Both the position numbers and the translations under genes were made by a program. Positions 24,755-34,224 of a DNA stretch of 51,258 bases are shown in pieces (position 1 is the stretch's first letter; every line of letters starts with the position of its first letter). The DNA is from JAVHYG01 sp040390025 (GTDB lineage Bacteria; Pseudomonadota; Gammaproteobacteria; Diplorickettsiales; Diplorickettsiaceae), in assembly GCA_040390025.1 (NCBI GenBank), contig JAZJZD010000005.1, positions 1-51,258 of the forward strand. Direction: 5' to 3'. The notes beneath the pieces are model-generated. The model was given only the letters and a program-made list of their open reading frames with translations, did not search any database and was not told the origin of the DNA.

Positions 24755-27700
24755 ATGTTACCAATATTAGAAACGGAACAAGCTTTGCAAAAACAAAATT
24801 CCTTTAAGCATCGAAAAAAACGTGCACTTGAAACATTTGAAGAAGCGACTGAAAAAGGAAAATATAATTACTGGTTAACACAAGAAGATATCGCTGATAT
24901 AGCCCGCATTGAATATAATTATTTTCGAAGGTCCTCTGGAATACCTGACTTATTTTCTTTTGAAATTTCGGGTTCTATTGCGCAATTAACTACGCAAATA
25001 GAAAACTTCCAAGCATCGACTCAGCTCACAGGAAATCGGCTTACATTAATTATTAATTTAAGAAATCAACATTGGGTGACACTTGTCCTGACACGTCAAT
25101 ATTCAGCTTATGATGGATTTTATATCGATTCGCAAGGTCGCCCGTTACCTGATGAATATTATGGACTTTTGCGAAGATTTAACATCGTAGTTAATGATTT
25201 TAGCCTGCATTTTTCTCAGCAAGCAGATGGTTATAACTGTGGGTTGTGGGCCTTGGAAAATGCAGATGACATCAATAAAATGTTAGATGGTGCTGAGACA
25301 TTTGATTGGTTAACTACTCAGGTAAAACGCCCGCGTAATCGCTATTATTTTAATACACTGCGTCGTTTGCTGGTCCAAAAACTGTATTTGGATAGAGAAC
25401 GTAATGACAGACTGCAAAGCCATTCCCAAGGTTCACAGTCTAGAGATCAGTTACCGAAAGTTTATGAGTCTCCTTCTACGTTAGAACAAGGGGAAACTAT
25501 GCCAAAGCGTATAAAAGTTCAATTAGTAGAAAAGGCAAATAGTAAGACCCGATTAGAAAACTTTGTGGCAAGCTATCTAGGTTATTTTAGACAAAGATTA
25601 GCCGCTTTTCAGTTAATCACAAGAGGTGAAAAGTTAACTGTAAGTGCTTTAGAGCAAGAGCTTAAAATAGGCGCAACAGGCGCTCTGTTTGGACTTCTTG
25701 TATCACAGGGGTTAGTAGGAATAATGCCATCATTGGTTGCTTCGCTTCGTACAGTCAGTGGTCGATATTATATATCTGAAAAGAAAGCGAAAAAAATTAC
25801 TCGTCTTTTTCAAAATGTAAATTCAGGCGATTTAAGTAAAATTTTAGCTGAAGCTGCCGTAGAAATTTTTCAGAGTTATGAGGCACAATATATGCATATT
25901 ACTGATATAGCCGGGGATAAGGTAGCCATAGAAAAAATTGCTGAAGATGCTGTAGCACGAACTATTAATTATATTTTTGAAAACGATAATATTAGCCACA
26001 TTTCTGTAGAGTTTATTACCAAAGCAATTATATTAGGAACTTCAGATAAATATTTTGATCCAAATTTTAAAAAGTTTAGACTTAGCATTTCAGGAAATCC
26101 TATACAAGATGAATATCAAAATAAAATTTATACGACGGATTTATTTGAAAAAGTAGGGCTTGTTATCTTTACAGAAGAGGGTTCTGTAAAATTTTATAAA
26201 AAATTAAAATTTACTGACGTGGAACAATATGGTTATCGACGAGTTTTAAGCTGGGAAAAAGCTTCAAATAATGAACTGCTAGGAAATTATGAACAGGACT
26301 ACGGACTAGTAGTAGCGCATCCTGAGGTAGAAGCTGGATTTAAACGTGATTTACAAAACTATAAATATCAGCCGATCGCTACACAAGCGAAAACGCAGGA
26401 GATACTAACTCGAATTCAAACTAGTCAAGATACTTCGTTAGTAGTAAAACCTAGCGAAAAAAAATCTATACTTTTTAATCTAAGAGAACCGGTAGAAAAT
26501 TTTATTGGCAGAATAGCAGCACTTAACGAACTCCATCAGACATTACTATCAGGAGGAGTGTCAACTATTGTTAGTGCAATATCAGCAATGTCATTAGATT
26601 CAAGTGTAAATCCGGGTTTAGTAAGTGGTTCACAGGCATCCGTTAGTGGTTTAGGAGGCATAGGTAAAACTCAACTAGCTTTACGTTATGCGCAGCTCCA
26701 TGCCACTGACTATGATAACAACGTACTGTGGATTAACAGTGAGACGGAAGCAGATATATCGCGTTCATTTCTGAAGTTGGCGACTCAATTGGATATTGAA
26801 ACAAAAAGTAAGTATATCGAGAGTAAAGATATCGAAACTATTGTAGAAGAGGTATATGGCTATTTTTCTGATAGGAAAAGCCTTTTTATTTTTGATAATG
26901 TTGAAAACTATTTAGAATTAGAGAAGTTTCTACCAAAATTAATGATCGGTAATAAACCCAATGTGCTCATAACGTCGCGCTATAAAAATTGGAAAAATGC
27001 TGCAGCTGTCATTTCTTTAGATGTTTTTACAGAACAAGAATCATTAGAATTAGTTAAGCAAGGATTAACTATAACAGATGATTTTCAAGATGCTAAAATA
27101 AAGGAGTTAAATAATTTACTGCAAGGCTTGCCTTTAGCCTTACAGCAAGCAATTGCCTATATCCGGAATCAAAGAAATATTAATAGCGAATTTAGTGTAG
27201 AAAATTATTTAGAAATATTTAAAGAAAAAAGCAAAGCCATACTAGATTTTAATTTTAGATTCTATAGTAATGATCCTTATCTAAAAACGGTTTATACAAC
27301 TTGGCAAGTAACGCTAGATATAATAAGGAGAGAAGGAAATGTCGGAAAAACAGCAATAGAAATTTTAAATATTATGTCTTTCATATTTCCAGAAAATATT
27401 TCAAGTGAAACTTTTATTGTATTTTATCAATCTGAAAAGTTAGCTTCGGCTATGCATTTACTTAAAGTTTATTCAATGACGAGCTCAGGTAGCATTTCTT
27501 CTGAGTATGTAGTGCATCGGCTGGTGCAAAAGGTAGTGAATATATATTTAGAAAGTGAGCCCAATCAATTTAGAGAAATAGCGCTGAAAACTGAAGCATT
27601 GGTCATGTACTATTCAGGGAATATGGAAACTAGATTCCATTATGTTCATTTTTTATTAAATGTGTTGGAGCATCCAGAGTTAGAAGAGTATTTACAATTT

Positions 27701-30700
27701 AAAAGCTCTTTTAAACGAATCTCTTCAATTCTCATGATTGCGGATGTGAAAGTATGGAATTATTTTTTTGATATTGCGTATACTAAATTTAATAAAAAAA
27801 AATATATTGAATTTTTATCAGAGGCTTTCCTAAATTATAGGAAACTAGCTGCTCCTTTTTATGTGCTTAATACACTGAGCTATATTGAGAAAAAATTAGC
27901 CGAGGGAATACTGACTAAGAGTGATGTAAAGGCAATTTTAGATAGTGAAAATTTTAGGCTTAAGCCAGAGTATAGAGTAAACCATATATCAACTATGCCC
28001 GAAAAAAGAGAGCGACAACTCTATGTAGTGTCACTTATTCGTTCGTTTAAAACAAAAATGTTTCCGGAAGAATATTTGGCTCTTTGTCTATCTGATCGAA
28101 AAAAAAGAAGCATAATGGGGAGTTGTTTATTAGAAAATAAAGCGCTAAAAGAAAAGAAACAACAAAGAACGGCACAGCATCTAGAAAAGGTAAGTCATAT
28201 AGCAGGGTTTGTATCAACGGGCTTATTTACTAAAGATACCTTAGCGGCGCTTCTACAAGGTGATTTTAACACAGTGGCGATTAATTTCGGCCTATTGCTA
28301 AGCGGTAGGTTTTTTGGAAAATTATCTAATGAGTTACTTGCGCAAGGTGAAAAATTCACAGCAGATGAAGGTGCATTTTTACAAAAAAATTTAGGTTTAG
28401 AAGATAAATTGGCACTGAGTATTTTTTTTAACGAAGAAGTTAGTTTGGCAGGTAAAAAAAGATTTTTAGGTAAGACACTAAAAATGGCTGCTCCTTTTAT
28501 TGCACGAGGGACCTCAATTTTTTTTGCTTATAATTTAATGAACGACATAGAGGAATATCAATCAGGTGATACAAGTGTGCTAAGTGGCATTGTTTTTAAT
28601 GGGGCAATTGTTGCTATTGATGGGGTCGAAGCCGGTATAGAAGCAGCCGAATTATTAGAAATAATAACGGGTGTGTCTGAATTTACCGGTCCTGTAGGAG
28701 AAGGGCTAGCTGTGCTCATTTGGTTAGGTGCAGAAGGTTATGAAACTAACAAAGGGCTTGATGCTATTGAAAAATGTGTTGATCTAACGCTTTCTGAAAA
28801 ATTTATTCAGGGTTTACGTTTATTTTTCCATCTGGGCCCTTCTGAATATATAGAATTAAAAGCAAAAAATAACCAGCTTGTAAAGCAAGCACTCGCATTT
28901 TTAAAAGAACACAGTGCAATCAAAAAATATGTTTTTTCAGCTGCTTTTACCAAAAGTGCGTTACAGCAAAGAAGTGAAGTTCGTTTAGATAAGAAAACCA
29001 ATGTTTTATTAACTGATAGTATGCCTGACAGTCCCAGTGCAGGCCAACTGCTTTGTGTTTCTGGTACACCCACTGCTTCAACTGGAATGTTTCTTCATTT
29101 CGGACGAGCTGAAAAAACGAATGTCTATCTTTGTAAAAAAGCGATTGGTATCGAATATTCGGTAAATAGAACGGGTGATGCTACATTAATTGCTTTGGAT
29201 AAAGGCAATGATAAAGTGATTGTTGTATCTGATTCACCGGTAATCTTCTTGGTGAACGATGGTAATAAAGAATATAAGGGAAATGATAAGGGAAATTTAT
29301 TTGTTTTACTGGGAAATAAAGTTACAGGTACCCTGCAAGGAGGCAGCGGAGTCGACATAATAACACTGAATAACTTTTATGCTAATACAAGTGCTTTTAC
29401 GCTGATCGATAAAAATGGATTTTTGTGTGAAAAGGAATTAGTGAATAGCACTGTTCAGGAATGTGATTTACAGAATAAAGTAGAATTAAAAAATATTAAT
29501 CAAATTTATGGTCGAAGTAATAAAAAAGATATTTTCTTTCTCTCGAAGAACATAACACTTGTAGATGGAAAGGGCGGCGAAGATGAAGAACTTCAAGACT
29601 CTATTTATATAACGGATGAAGCTGAAAAAAAATTGAGCATTGTCTTAAGAAATAACACGGTAGTCTATTGTTCTAATTCAACACAGGACTCAATCGACTA
29701 TAGCATTCCTAATAGTCAACAAGGTAAAGCTTGGGTTAAATTTCCATTTTTAGAGAATGTACAACTACGGTTCTTTTTTGAATATTATTTAGAAAATATT
29801 AGTGCGCTTACTATTGAGAATAGTCGTGTTCAGTTTAGTCTTTCTGCGTCACTCGCTATGGATTTTCCGAATAAAACATTTACTGTCGTATTAGAAAATA
29901 CTAATAATTCTACACTTTATTTGCAGCAAGCGGCTAATTGTACGGAACTTCCAAAAAACACTTCTTATTTTTTTAAAGAGGGTGTTGAAATACAATTTTT
30001 AGATGTAAACCATATCTATGCTAAAGCAGATAATGTTAGAACAATAGATGAAATAGTAAATAACTTTATAGGTGTTGCCAATCGCTTAAAAAAAAGTTTT
30101 ACCGTTCAACTTACCCATAATCAGACCGTTTCTATTGGACGAGAAAAAAATGAAATTTTTACTACCAATTGTTTAGCTGAAAGTTATTTAGTCGGTAATG
30201 GCGGTGAAAACGTTTATGTCCTATCCCCACTCAATACGACTTTATTCCCTTTGCCTGAGGTGACATTATATGATGTCGATGGAGAAGAGGATGAAGACTG
30301 CGTAGATACCCTCGATTTGCGTGAAGTAGAAGAAAAAGCAAAACGTGCATGTCCAATCCAATCCCTTTCTACTGCAATATATCTGGATAGAGACGACTTA
30401 ATTATAAAATTAAATACCTATTATTATTTATTAAATGGACAATGCATACTTCTCGATAATAGCTGGGTTATAGCGACCATACGCTTAAAAAAAGCACTTT
30501 TAACTGAATGGCATCAAAAACTTGATATCCTATTGGAAGATAATAGACCCAGAAATATTCTCTATACAAAGAATAATGGCTGGACTCTAACTGATAAACC
30601 TTTGACTATTAGTGATGATAAAGAAATTATTGTAATCACAAACCAAGATATTAACCAAAATTCTGAACTTGCGATGCTTAAAAATAGAGGTAACTTTACT

Positions 30701-31639
30701 TTTCTACAGAGAAATAAAACGGATCTTATTATTACAAATGTGCAGGATATAAATACTTCTCAATATGATCTCTATACAATTATATGTAGTCAATTTTATG
30801 AATTAGCTGAAATGAGGGAAAAAGTGTTGTCTTCCACTTTTACTTTTTTAGATCAGGCGTTGCATTTCAGAGATTACGAAGAACAAATTAATGCGGCAAT
30901 TAGTTTTTCCAGTGTACTAAATAGCTATAGTAGACTGAATATGTCCGATGATATACAGTCTCGAGCTACAAACTTAACTAATGATACTGTTGCTATGGCA
31001 CGCAATAAGCGTCAAGTAAATCTCAAGCTTGAGAAGCCAGTTTCAAGCAGTGCAACAAAAAATTCTTCTCCATTAAGCAGTTTATTGAACTGGGTTAAGG
31101 AACAAGGAAATCGCTTAGTTTTGGAAATAAACAATTATGTAAAAACTTTGAATAAAAGAGCATTTTTTCTATTCTCTAATACACACGCTGTAAAAGAAGA
31201 TAATTATTTGAAGCCAAAGCACTCTCCTGCAAACCAAACTATAGAAAGTTTTTTTGAAAATCAACCTAAGAGGAAAATTGCTAAAAACGGTTATTCAAAA
31301 TCGAATGATTTTTATAAAGAAACGATGTTTTTTACACAAATAGCTGATTATCAGAAGAGTAGTTCCTTTACTTGCCTAAAAAATCAAGCAAATTATAGAA
31401 AATCAATTTTTTGTGCGAACGATGCACCTTTAACATATCCAGATAATAAACTTCATAATACTGAGAGGTTTTTTTCACAGATAGATGCAAAGGTTGACGT
31501 TAACGAGACACTTTTGTTTGCCGATTACTTGCTTAGGACAATGTTTAAGAAAAATTCTAAACCAACTTCTAGCGAGCTAAAGTCTCTTCCCATTAAAGAA
31601 ATAAACTTAAACGGTACAGCGCCTAGTTTATTTGGCTAA
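24755..31639 (+). CDS. Giant toxin/effector B: paralogue of A (Ulp1 peptidase, NB-ARC, latrotoxin-CTD-like)
   Basis: 2294 residues from the ATG at 24755, which has AGGTGA five bases upstream and aligns with the start of A; a GTG at 24731 is an in-frame alternative. Order as in A: RKKR (20-23); C48/Ulp1-type peptidase with His106, Asp125, Gln155/156 and Cys162 in GYNCGLW; NLS-like KRIK (251-254); hydrophobic helix (about 305-330); NB-ARC with Walker A GLGGIGKT (632-639), LFIFDNVEN and GLPLAL; helical repeats; RKKRS (1115-1119); hydrophobic helices (about 1250-1330); latrotoxin-CTD-like beta region with isolated GG-x-G-x-D motifs; RNKR (2083-2086); then a longer, more variable tail ending near DVNETLLFADYLLR, which matches DLNGTLMLLDLIVR of A. 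The half after 1118 holds about two dozen N-x-S/T sequons. Host-directed toxin activity is inference; all catalytic residues are intact. Confidence 0.85.
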   Translation: MLPILETEQALQKQNSFKHRKKRALETFEEATEKGKYNYWLTQEDIADIARIEYNYFRRSSGIPDLFSFEISGSIAQLTTQIENFQASTQLTGNRLTLIINLRNQHWVTLVLTRQYSAYDGFYIDSQGRPLPDEYYGLLRRFNIVVNDFSLHFSQQADGYNCGLWALENADDINKMLDGAETFDWLTTQVKRPRNRYYFNTLRRLLVQKLYLDRERNDRLQSHSQGSQSRDQLPKVYESPSTLEQGETMPKRIKVQLVEKANSKTRLENFVASYLGYFRQRLAAFQLITRGEKLTVSALEQELKIGATGALFGLLVSQGLVGIMPSLVASLRTVSGRYYISEKKAKKITRLFQNVNSGDLSKILAEAAVEIFQSYEAQYMHITDIAGDKVAIEKIAEDAVARTINYIFENDNISHISVEFITKAIILGTSDKYFDPNFKKFRLSISGNPIQDEYQNKIYTTDLFEKVGLVIFTEEGSVKFYKKLKFTDVEQYGYRRVLSWEKASNNELLGNYEQDYGLVVAHPEVEAGFKRDLQNYKYQPIATQAKTQEILTRIQTSQDTSLVVKPSEKKSILFNLREPVENFIGRIAALNELHQTLLSGGVSTIVSAISAMSLDSSVNPGLVSGSQASVSGLGGIGKTQLALRYAQLHATDYDNNVLWINSETEADISRSFLKLATQLDIETKSKYIESKDIETIVEEVYGYFSDRKSLFIFDNVENYLELEKFLPKLMIGNKPNVLITSRYKNWKNAAAVISLDVFTEQESLELVKQGLTITDDFQDAKIKELNNLLQGLPLALQQAIAYIRNQRNINSEFSVENYLEIFKEKSKAILDFNFRFYSNDPYLKTVYTTWQVTLDIIRREGNVGKTAIEILNIMSFIFPENISSETFIVFYQSEKLASAMHLLKVYSMTSSGSISSEYVVHRLVQKVVNIYLESEPNQFREIALKTEALVMYYSGNMETRFHYVHFLLNVLEHPELEEYLQFKSSFKRISSILMIADVKVWNYFFDIAYTKFNKKKYIEFLSEAFLNYRKLAAPFYVLNTLSYIEKKLAEGILTKSDVKAILDSENFRLKPEYRVNHISTMPEKRERQLYVVSLIRSFKTKMFPEEYLALCLSDRKKRSIMGSCLLENKALKEKKQQRTAQHLEKVSHIAGFVSTGLFTKDTLAALLQGDFNTVAINFGLLLSGRFFGKLSNELLAQGEKFTADEGAFLQKNLGLEDKLALSIFFNEEVSLAGKKRFLGKTLKMAAPFIARGTSIFFAYNLMNDIEEYQSGDTSVLSGIVFNGAIVAIDGVEAGIEAAELLEIITGVSEFTGPVGEGLAVLIWLGAEGYETNKGLDAIEKCVDLTLSEKFIQGLRLFFHLGPSEYIELKAKNNQLVKQALAFLKEHSAIKKYVFSAAFTKSALQQRSEVRLDKKTNVLLTDSMPDSPSAGQLLCVSGTPTASTGMFLHFGRAEKTNVYLCKKAIGIEYSVNRTGDATLIALDKGNDKVIVVSDSPVIFLVNDGNKEYKGNDKGNLFVLLGNKVTGTLQGGSGVDIITLNNFYANTSAFTLIDKNGFLCEKELVNSTVQECDLQNKVELKNINQIYGRSNKKDIFFLSKNITLVDGKGGEDEELQDSIYITDEAEKKLSIVLRNNTVVYCSNSTQDSIDYSIPNSQQGKAWVKFPFLENVQLRFFFEYYLENISALTIENSRVQFSLSASLAMDFPNKTFTVVLENTNNSTLYLQQAANCTELPKNTSYFFKEGVEIQFLDVNHIYAKADNVRTIDEIVNNFIGVANRLKKSFTVQLTHNQTVSIGREKNEIFTTNCLAESYLVGNGGENVYVLSPLNTTLFPLPEVTLYDVDGEEDEDCVDTLDLREVEEKAKRACPIQSLSTAIYLDRDDLIIKLNTYYYLLNGQCILLDNSWVIATIRLKKALLTEWHQKLDILLEDNRPRNILYTKNNGWTLTDKPLTISDDKEIIVITNQDINQNSELAMLKNRGNFTFLQRNKTDLIITNVQDINTSQYDLYTIICSQFYELAEMREKVLSSTFTFLDQALHFRDYEEQINAAISFSSVLNSYSRLNMSDDIQSRATNLTNDTVAMARNKRQVNLKLEKPVSSSATKNSSPLSSLLNWVKEQGNRLVLEINNYVKTLNKRAFFLFSNTHAVKEDNYLKPKHSPANQTIESFFENQPKRKIAKNGYSKSNDFYKETMFFTQIADYQKSSSFTCLKNQANYRKSIFCANDAPLTYPDNKLHNTERFFSQIDAKVDVNETLLFADYLLRTMFKKNSKPTSSELKSLPIKEINLNGTAPSLFG

Positions 31640-31674
31640 TAAATATAAGTGTTTCATGTGCGTGATATAACAAA

Positions 31675-32644
31675 GGTTGACAGCATGATATTAACAAGAA
31701 AGTTTATATTTTAAAATTTCATAAGGGGTTTTGCCTTGTAAGGCGCCATGGGGCCGTTGATAATTATAAAAATTTTCCCATACACGAATTTTTTCATCTA
31801 AATCGACATCGCTTTTATAGCTAAGCAATTGATAAAATTCATCTTTATCGATGCCGTGCGATCGTTCAACTTTGTCATTTAGATGAGGGCTAGCCGGCCT
31901 GATATAGACATGCCGAATGCCTAAATCTTCGACGTGCCAATGGAATTTGGCTTGAAACTTATGACCGTTATCCGTTTGGATGGTATGAATGCGAAAAGGA
32001 AATTTATTGATAACATAATTTATTAAATTAATTGCATTGATTTGGGTATGTTTATTATAAACTTTTAAGTGCGGATATGGGTAGAATCATCAATAGCGGT
32101 ATATTGAAATCGTCTAACCTTTCTACTGTCTTTACCAATGAAATCCAGGAATTTAACATCAACTTGTATACGATGACCCGGCACTTGCTTCTCGTATCGT
32201 TTATATCTCGATTCAATAGTCCGTTTACGTTGATTTTTAGGAAGCCGATTTATTCCATGTCTCACGAGGACGTTTCTGACGGCACCCGGCGATATTTTAA
32301 TTCCATGATAACGTTGCAAATACCAACTGATACGCAGCTGGCCTAAATAATAATTTTTTCTCACATAGAGAATTTTTTCCTCAATTTCAGGCGGGGTTCT
32401 TAATTTAGGGTTTTCTGGGCAGGGTTTACTATTGATTAGGGCGCGTTCCCCGTATTTTTCATAGGCGCGTTTCCAGCGATAAAATATTTCTCTAGAAATG
32501 CCAAAATAACGGCATGTCTTGCTAACATTGCCTGATTCTTGAGCATATTGAAGTACTTTACGTTTACGGCTTATATCTCTTTTTGCTTTATTATTCATAG
32601 ATATCTCCTAGGATTTGACAACAGTTTAACAAATACTGTCAGCC
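31675..32644 (-). mobile_element. IS481-like insertion sequence, about 970 bases
   Basis: Bounded by imperfect inverted ends, GGTTGACAGCAT at the left and ATACTGTCAGCC at the right (reverse complement GGCTGACAGTAT). It holds one frameshifted transposase. No clear target duplication is visible at its edges. It sits 36 bases downstream of giant gene B. Confidence 0.7.
31691..32598 (-). pseudogene. IS481-family transposase broken by a one-base deletion
   Basis: The first 177 codons (32598 to 32065) encode an HTH and the start of the DDE domain (VPGHRIQVDVKFLDF, QYTAIDDSTHIR), then hit a stop. Reading resumes in the -1 frame at about 32070 with LKVYNKHTQINAINLINYV, TDNGHKFQAKFHWHV, VERSHGIDKDEFYQLL and RPHGALQGKTPYE to a stop at 31691. 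Together they make a full-length transposase of about 300 residues with DDE residues Asp, Asp and Glu in place. There is no slippery heptamer at the junction, so this looks like a disabling mutation. Confidence 0.85.
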
Positions 32645-32838
32645 CTAGTTATGATATCCACAGGAATTAAAACAAACCTGTGGCATTGAACGCTGCCAGG
32701 CGCGCGCATTAGGTTTTTCACTTGGTTTCTAATTATCTATAGCAAAAAAGCCTTGTTAAAGTGTTGATATGACCATTGTAGCGCAGATAAAACGTTTACA
32801 AAGTGCGAGCGCCACTACACGTATGTTTTATAATCCTT

Positions 32839-34224
32839 TTAACAGCAACAACAATTAATGACTACACAATTACAAAATTGGTGCGATCCTACTTCGTTAA
32901 TTTTATTGGGTTCGCCAGTTTCTTTTTCTGCGTTATCATTTTCCTTTAGTTTTTCTTTTATTGCTTTAGTTAGTTTATCACCAAGTTCCTGAATTTTTTT
33001 CTGTTTTTCATCATTTAGCTTCTCTTCAAGCTGCTTTGATTTTTCGTTTTTTTCGTCATTTAGTTTTTCCACAAGCTCATCTATTTTTTCCTTAAGTTCT
33101 CCTATACGGTCTTCGGATTTTTCGTCATTAATTTTTTTTATATCGTTATCTTTTTTCGTCTTTATTGCTGTAATGGCGTCATTAAGTTCTTTTATCTTTT
33201 TATCAACTTCTTTTGTTTCATCCTCTTTTGCTTCATCCTGGAGCTTCTCTAACCTTTTCTCAAGCTCGGCTATTTCTTCCTTTACTTTACTATGTATATC
33301 TCTTTTACGCTCTCTTTGATCGGATATTGGGTCATTCTTAACTTTCTGTATTTTATCCTCAAGTTCCTTTATTTTTTGGTCTTTCTCGTCATCTAACTGT
33401 TTCTGAAGTTCCTTTATTTTTTGGTCTTTTTCATTTTCTAATTTTTTATTAGTGTCATTTAATTTTTCTTGTTTTTCGGAATGGAGATCTTTGTCAACTG
33501 TCCAATAAGTCCACCACCAACGATTTGGCACTAAATTGTAGCCTTTAGGAATAATAAATTTAACAGGGATAGAATTGGTATAATACAGAGATGTCACCAA
33601 TACGACGGTTCGTGCATCGTTAGTGTCAATTACCTTAATATTATAGTTTCCATAATAATTGTTATGAGAGCCCATCTCCTCAGGAAGAGCGAGTAGACAT
33701 ATATCGTCAGAATTCCTGACAATGCATTGTTTTGATGCAGTTTCTGCTGCTTGCACAGTTCGGTCTAAATCTGCTGTTCCCTGCGTAGACATAGAATGTT
33801 CTAAATTATTAGTATTCTCTGTTTGGTTGTCCTTATACGGTACCACTAACTGAAACACTAATTCCTCTTTTTCTCGCCCAAGACGAGCTTGTGCTTGATA
33901 CCAATAGGCAATTAAAGTGCCATTATCTTGGGGCCTTTCACTATAATATAAACCTATTTCTTTTATTTTTCCGGCACACAACTCAGGCACTTTAATTTTT
34001 AGTTCGCACAGCTTACCCTCTTCAATTATCTTCCACTCCATGGCGGCCAAATGCACGCGGGCTAATTCATTCATAACTTCAGAGGGATCAAAACTATTTT
34101 TTGGAACACCATCTCCTAGGCTTATTTGAAAATTCTCTGAGGTCACGGTGCGTTTTAATACATTTGGCTTTAAAAGCAGCTGACTGGTCGGTGCTAAACG
34201 AATCTTTTTATTTTCTTTTTCCAT
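32839..34224 (-). CDS. Unknown coiled-coil protein with Cys-rich C-terminus (CCCC-end)
   Basis: 461 residues; ATG preceded by AAGGAA eight bases upstream. Residues 1-160 are globular; a stretch near 60-125 (KIKVPELCAGKIKEIGLYY, then LVFQLVVPY) faintly resembles phage tail-fibre N-terminal domains. Residues about 160-235 are a second globular part with hydrophobic strands. Residues about 235-430 are a highly charged Lys/Glu/Asp coiled coil with repeated DEKDQKIKELQ-type units. The last eleven residues contain six cysteines (451, 453, 458-461), ending in four in a row. There is no signal peptide. I do not recognise the family. The position in an IS-rich zone between giant gene B and another effector-like gene suggests an accessory, perhaps secreted, protein. 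Confidence 0.7.
   Translation of the reverse strand: MEKENKKIRLAPTSQLLLKPNVLKRTVTSENFQISLGDGVPKNSFDPSEVMNELARVHLAAMEWKIIEEGKLCELKIKVPELCAGKIKEIGLYYSERPQDNGTLIAYWYQAQARLGREKEELVFQLVVPYKDNQTENTNNLEHSMSTQGTADLDRTVQAAETASKQCIVRNSDDICLLALPEEMGSHNNYYGNYNIKVIDTNDARTVVLVTSLYYTNSIPVKFIIPKGYNLVPNRWWWTYWTVDKDLHSEKQEKLNDTNKKLENEKDQKIKELQKQLDDEKDQKIKELEDKIQKVKNDPISDQRERKRDIHSKVKEEIAELEKRLEKLQDEAKEDETKEVDKKIKELNDAITAIKTKKDNDIKKINDEKSEDRIGELKEKIDELVEKLNDEKNEKSKQLEEKLNDEKQKKIQELGDKLTKAIKEKLKENDNAEKETGEPNKINEVGSHQFCNCVVINCCCC

Noticed and set aside
32060..32080. Programmed -1 frameshift in the IS481-like transposase
   Set aside because: No X-XXY-YYZ slippery heptamer in the zero frame, and IS481 transposases are normally a single frame; a disabling deletion is simpler.
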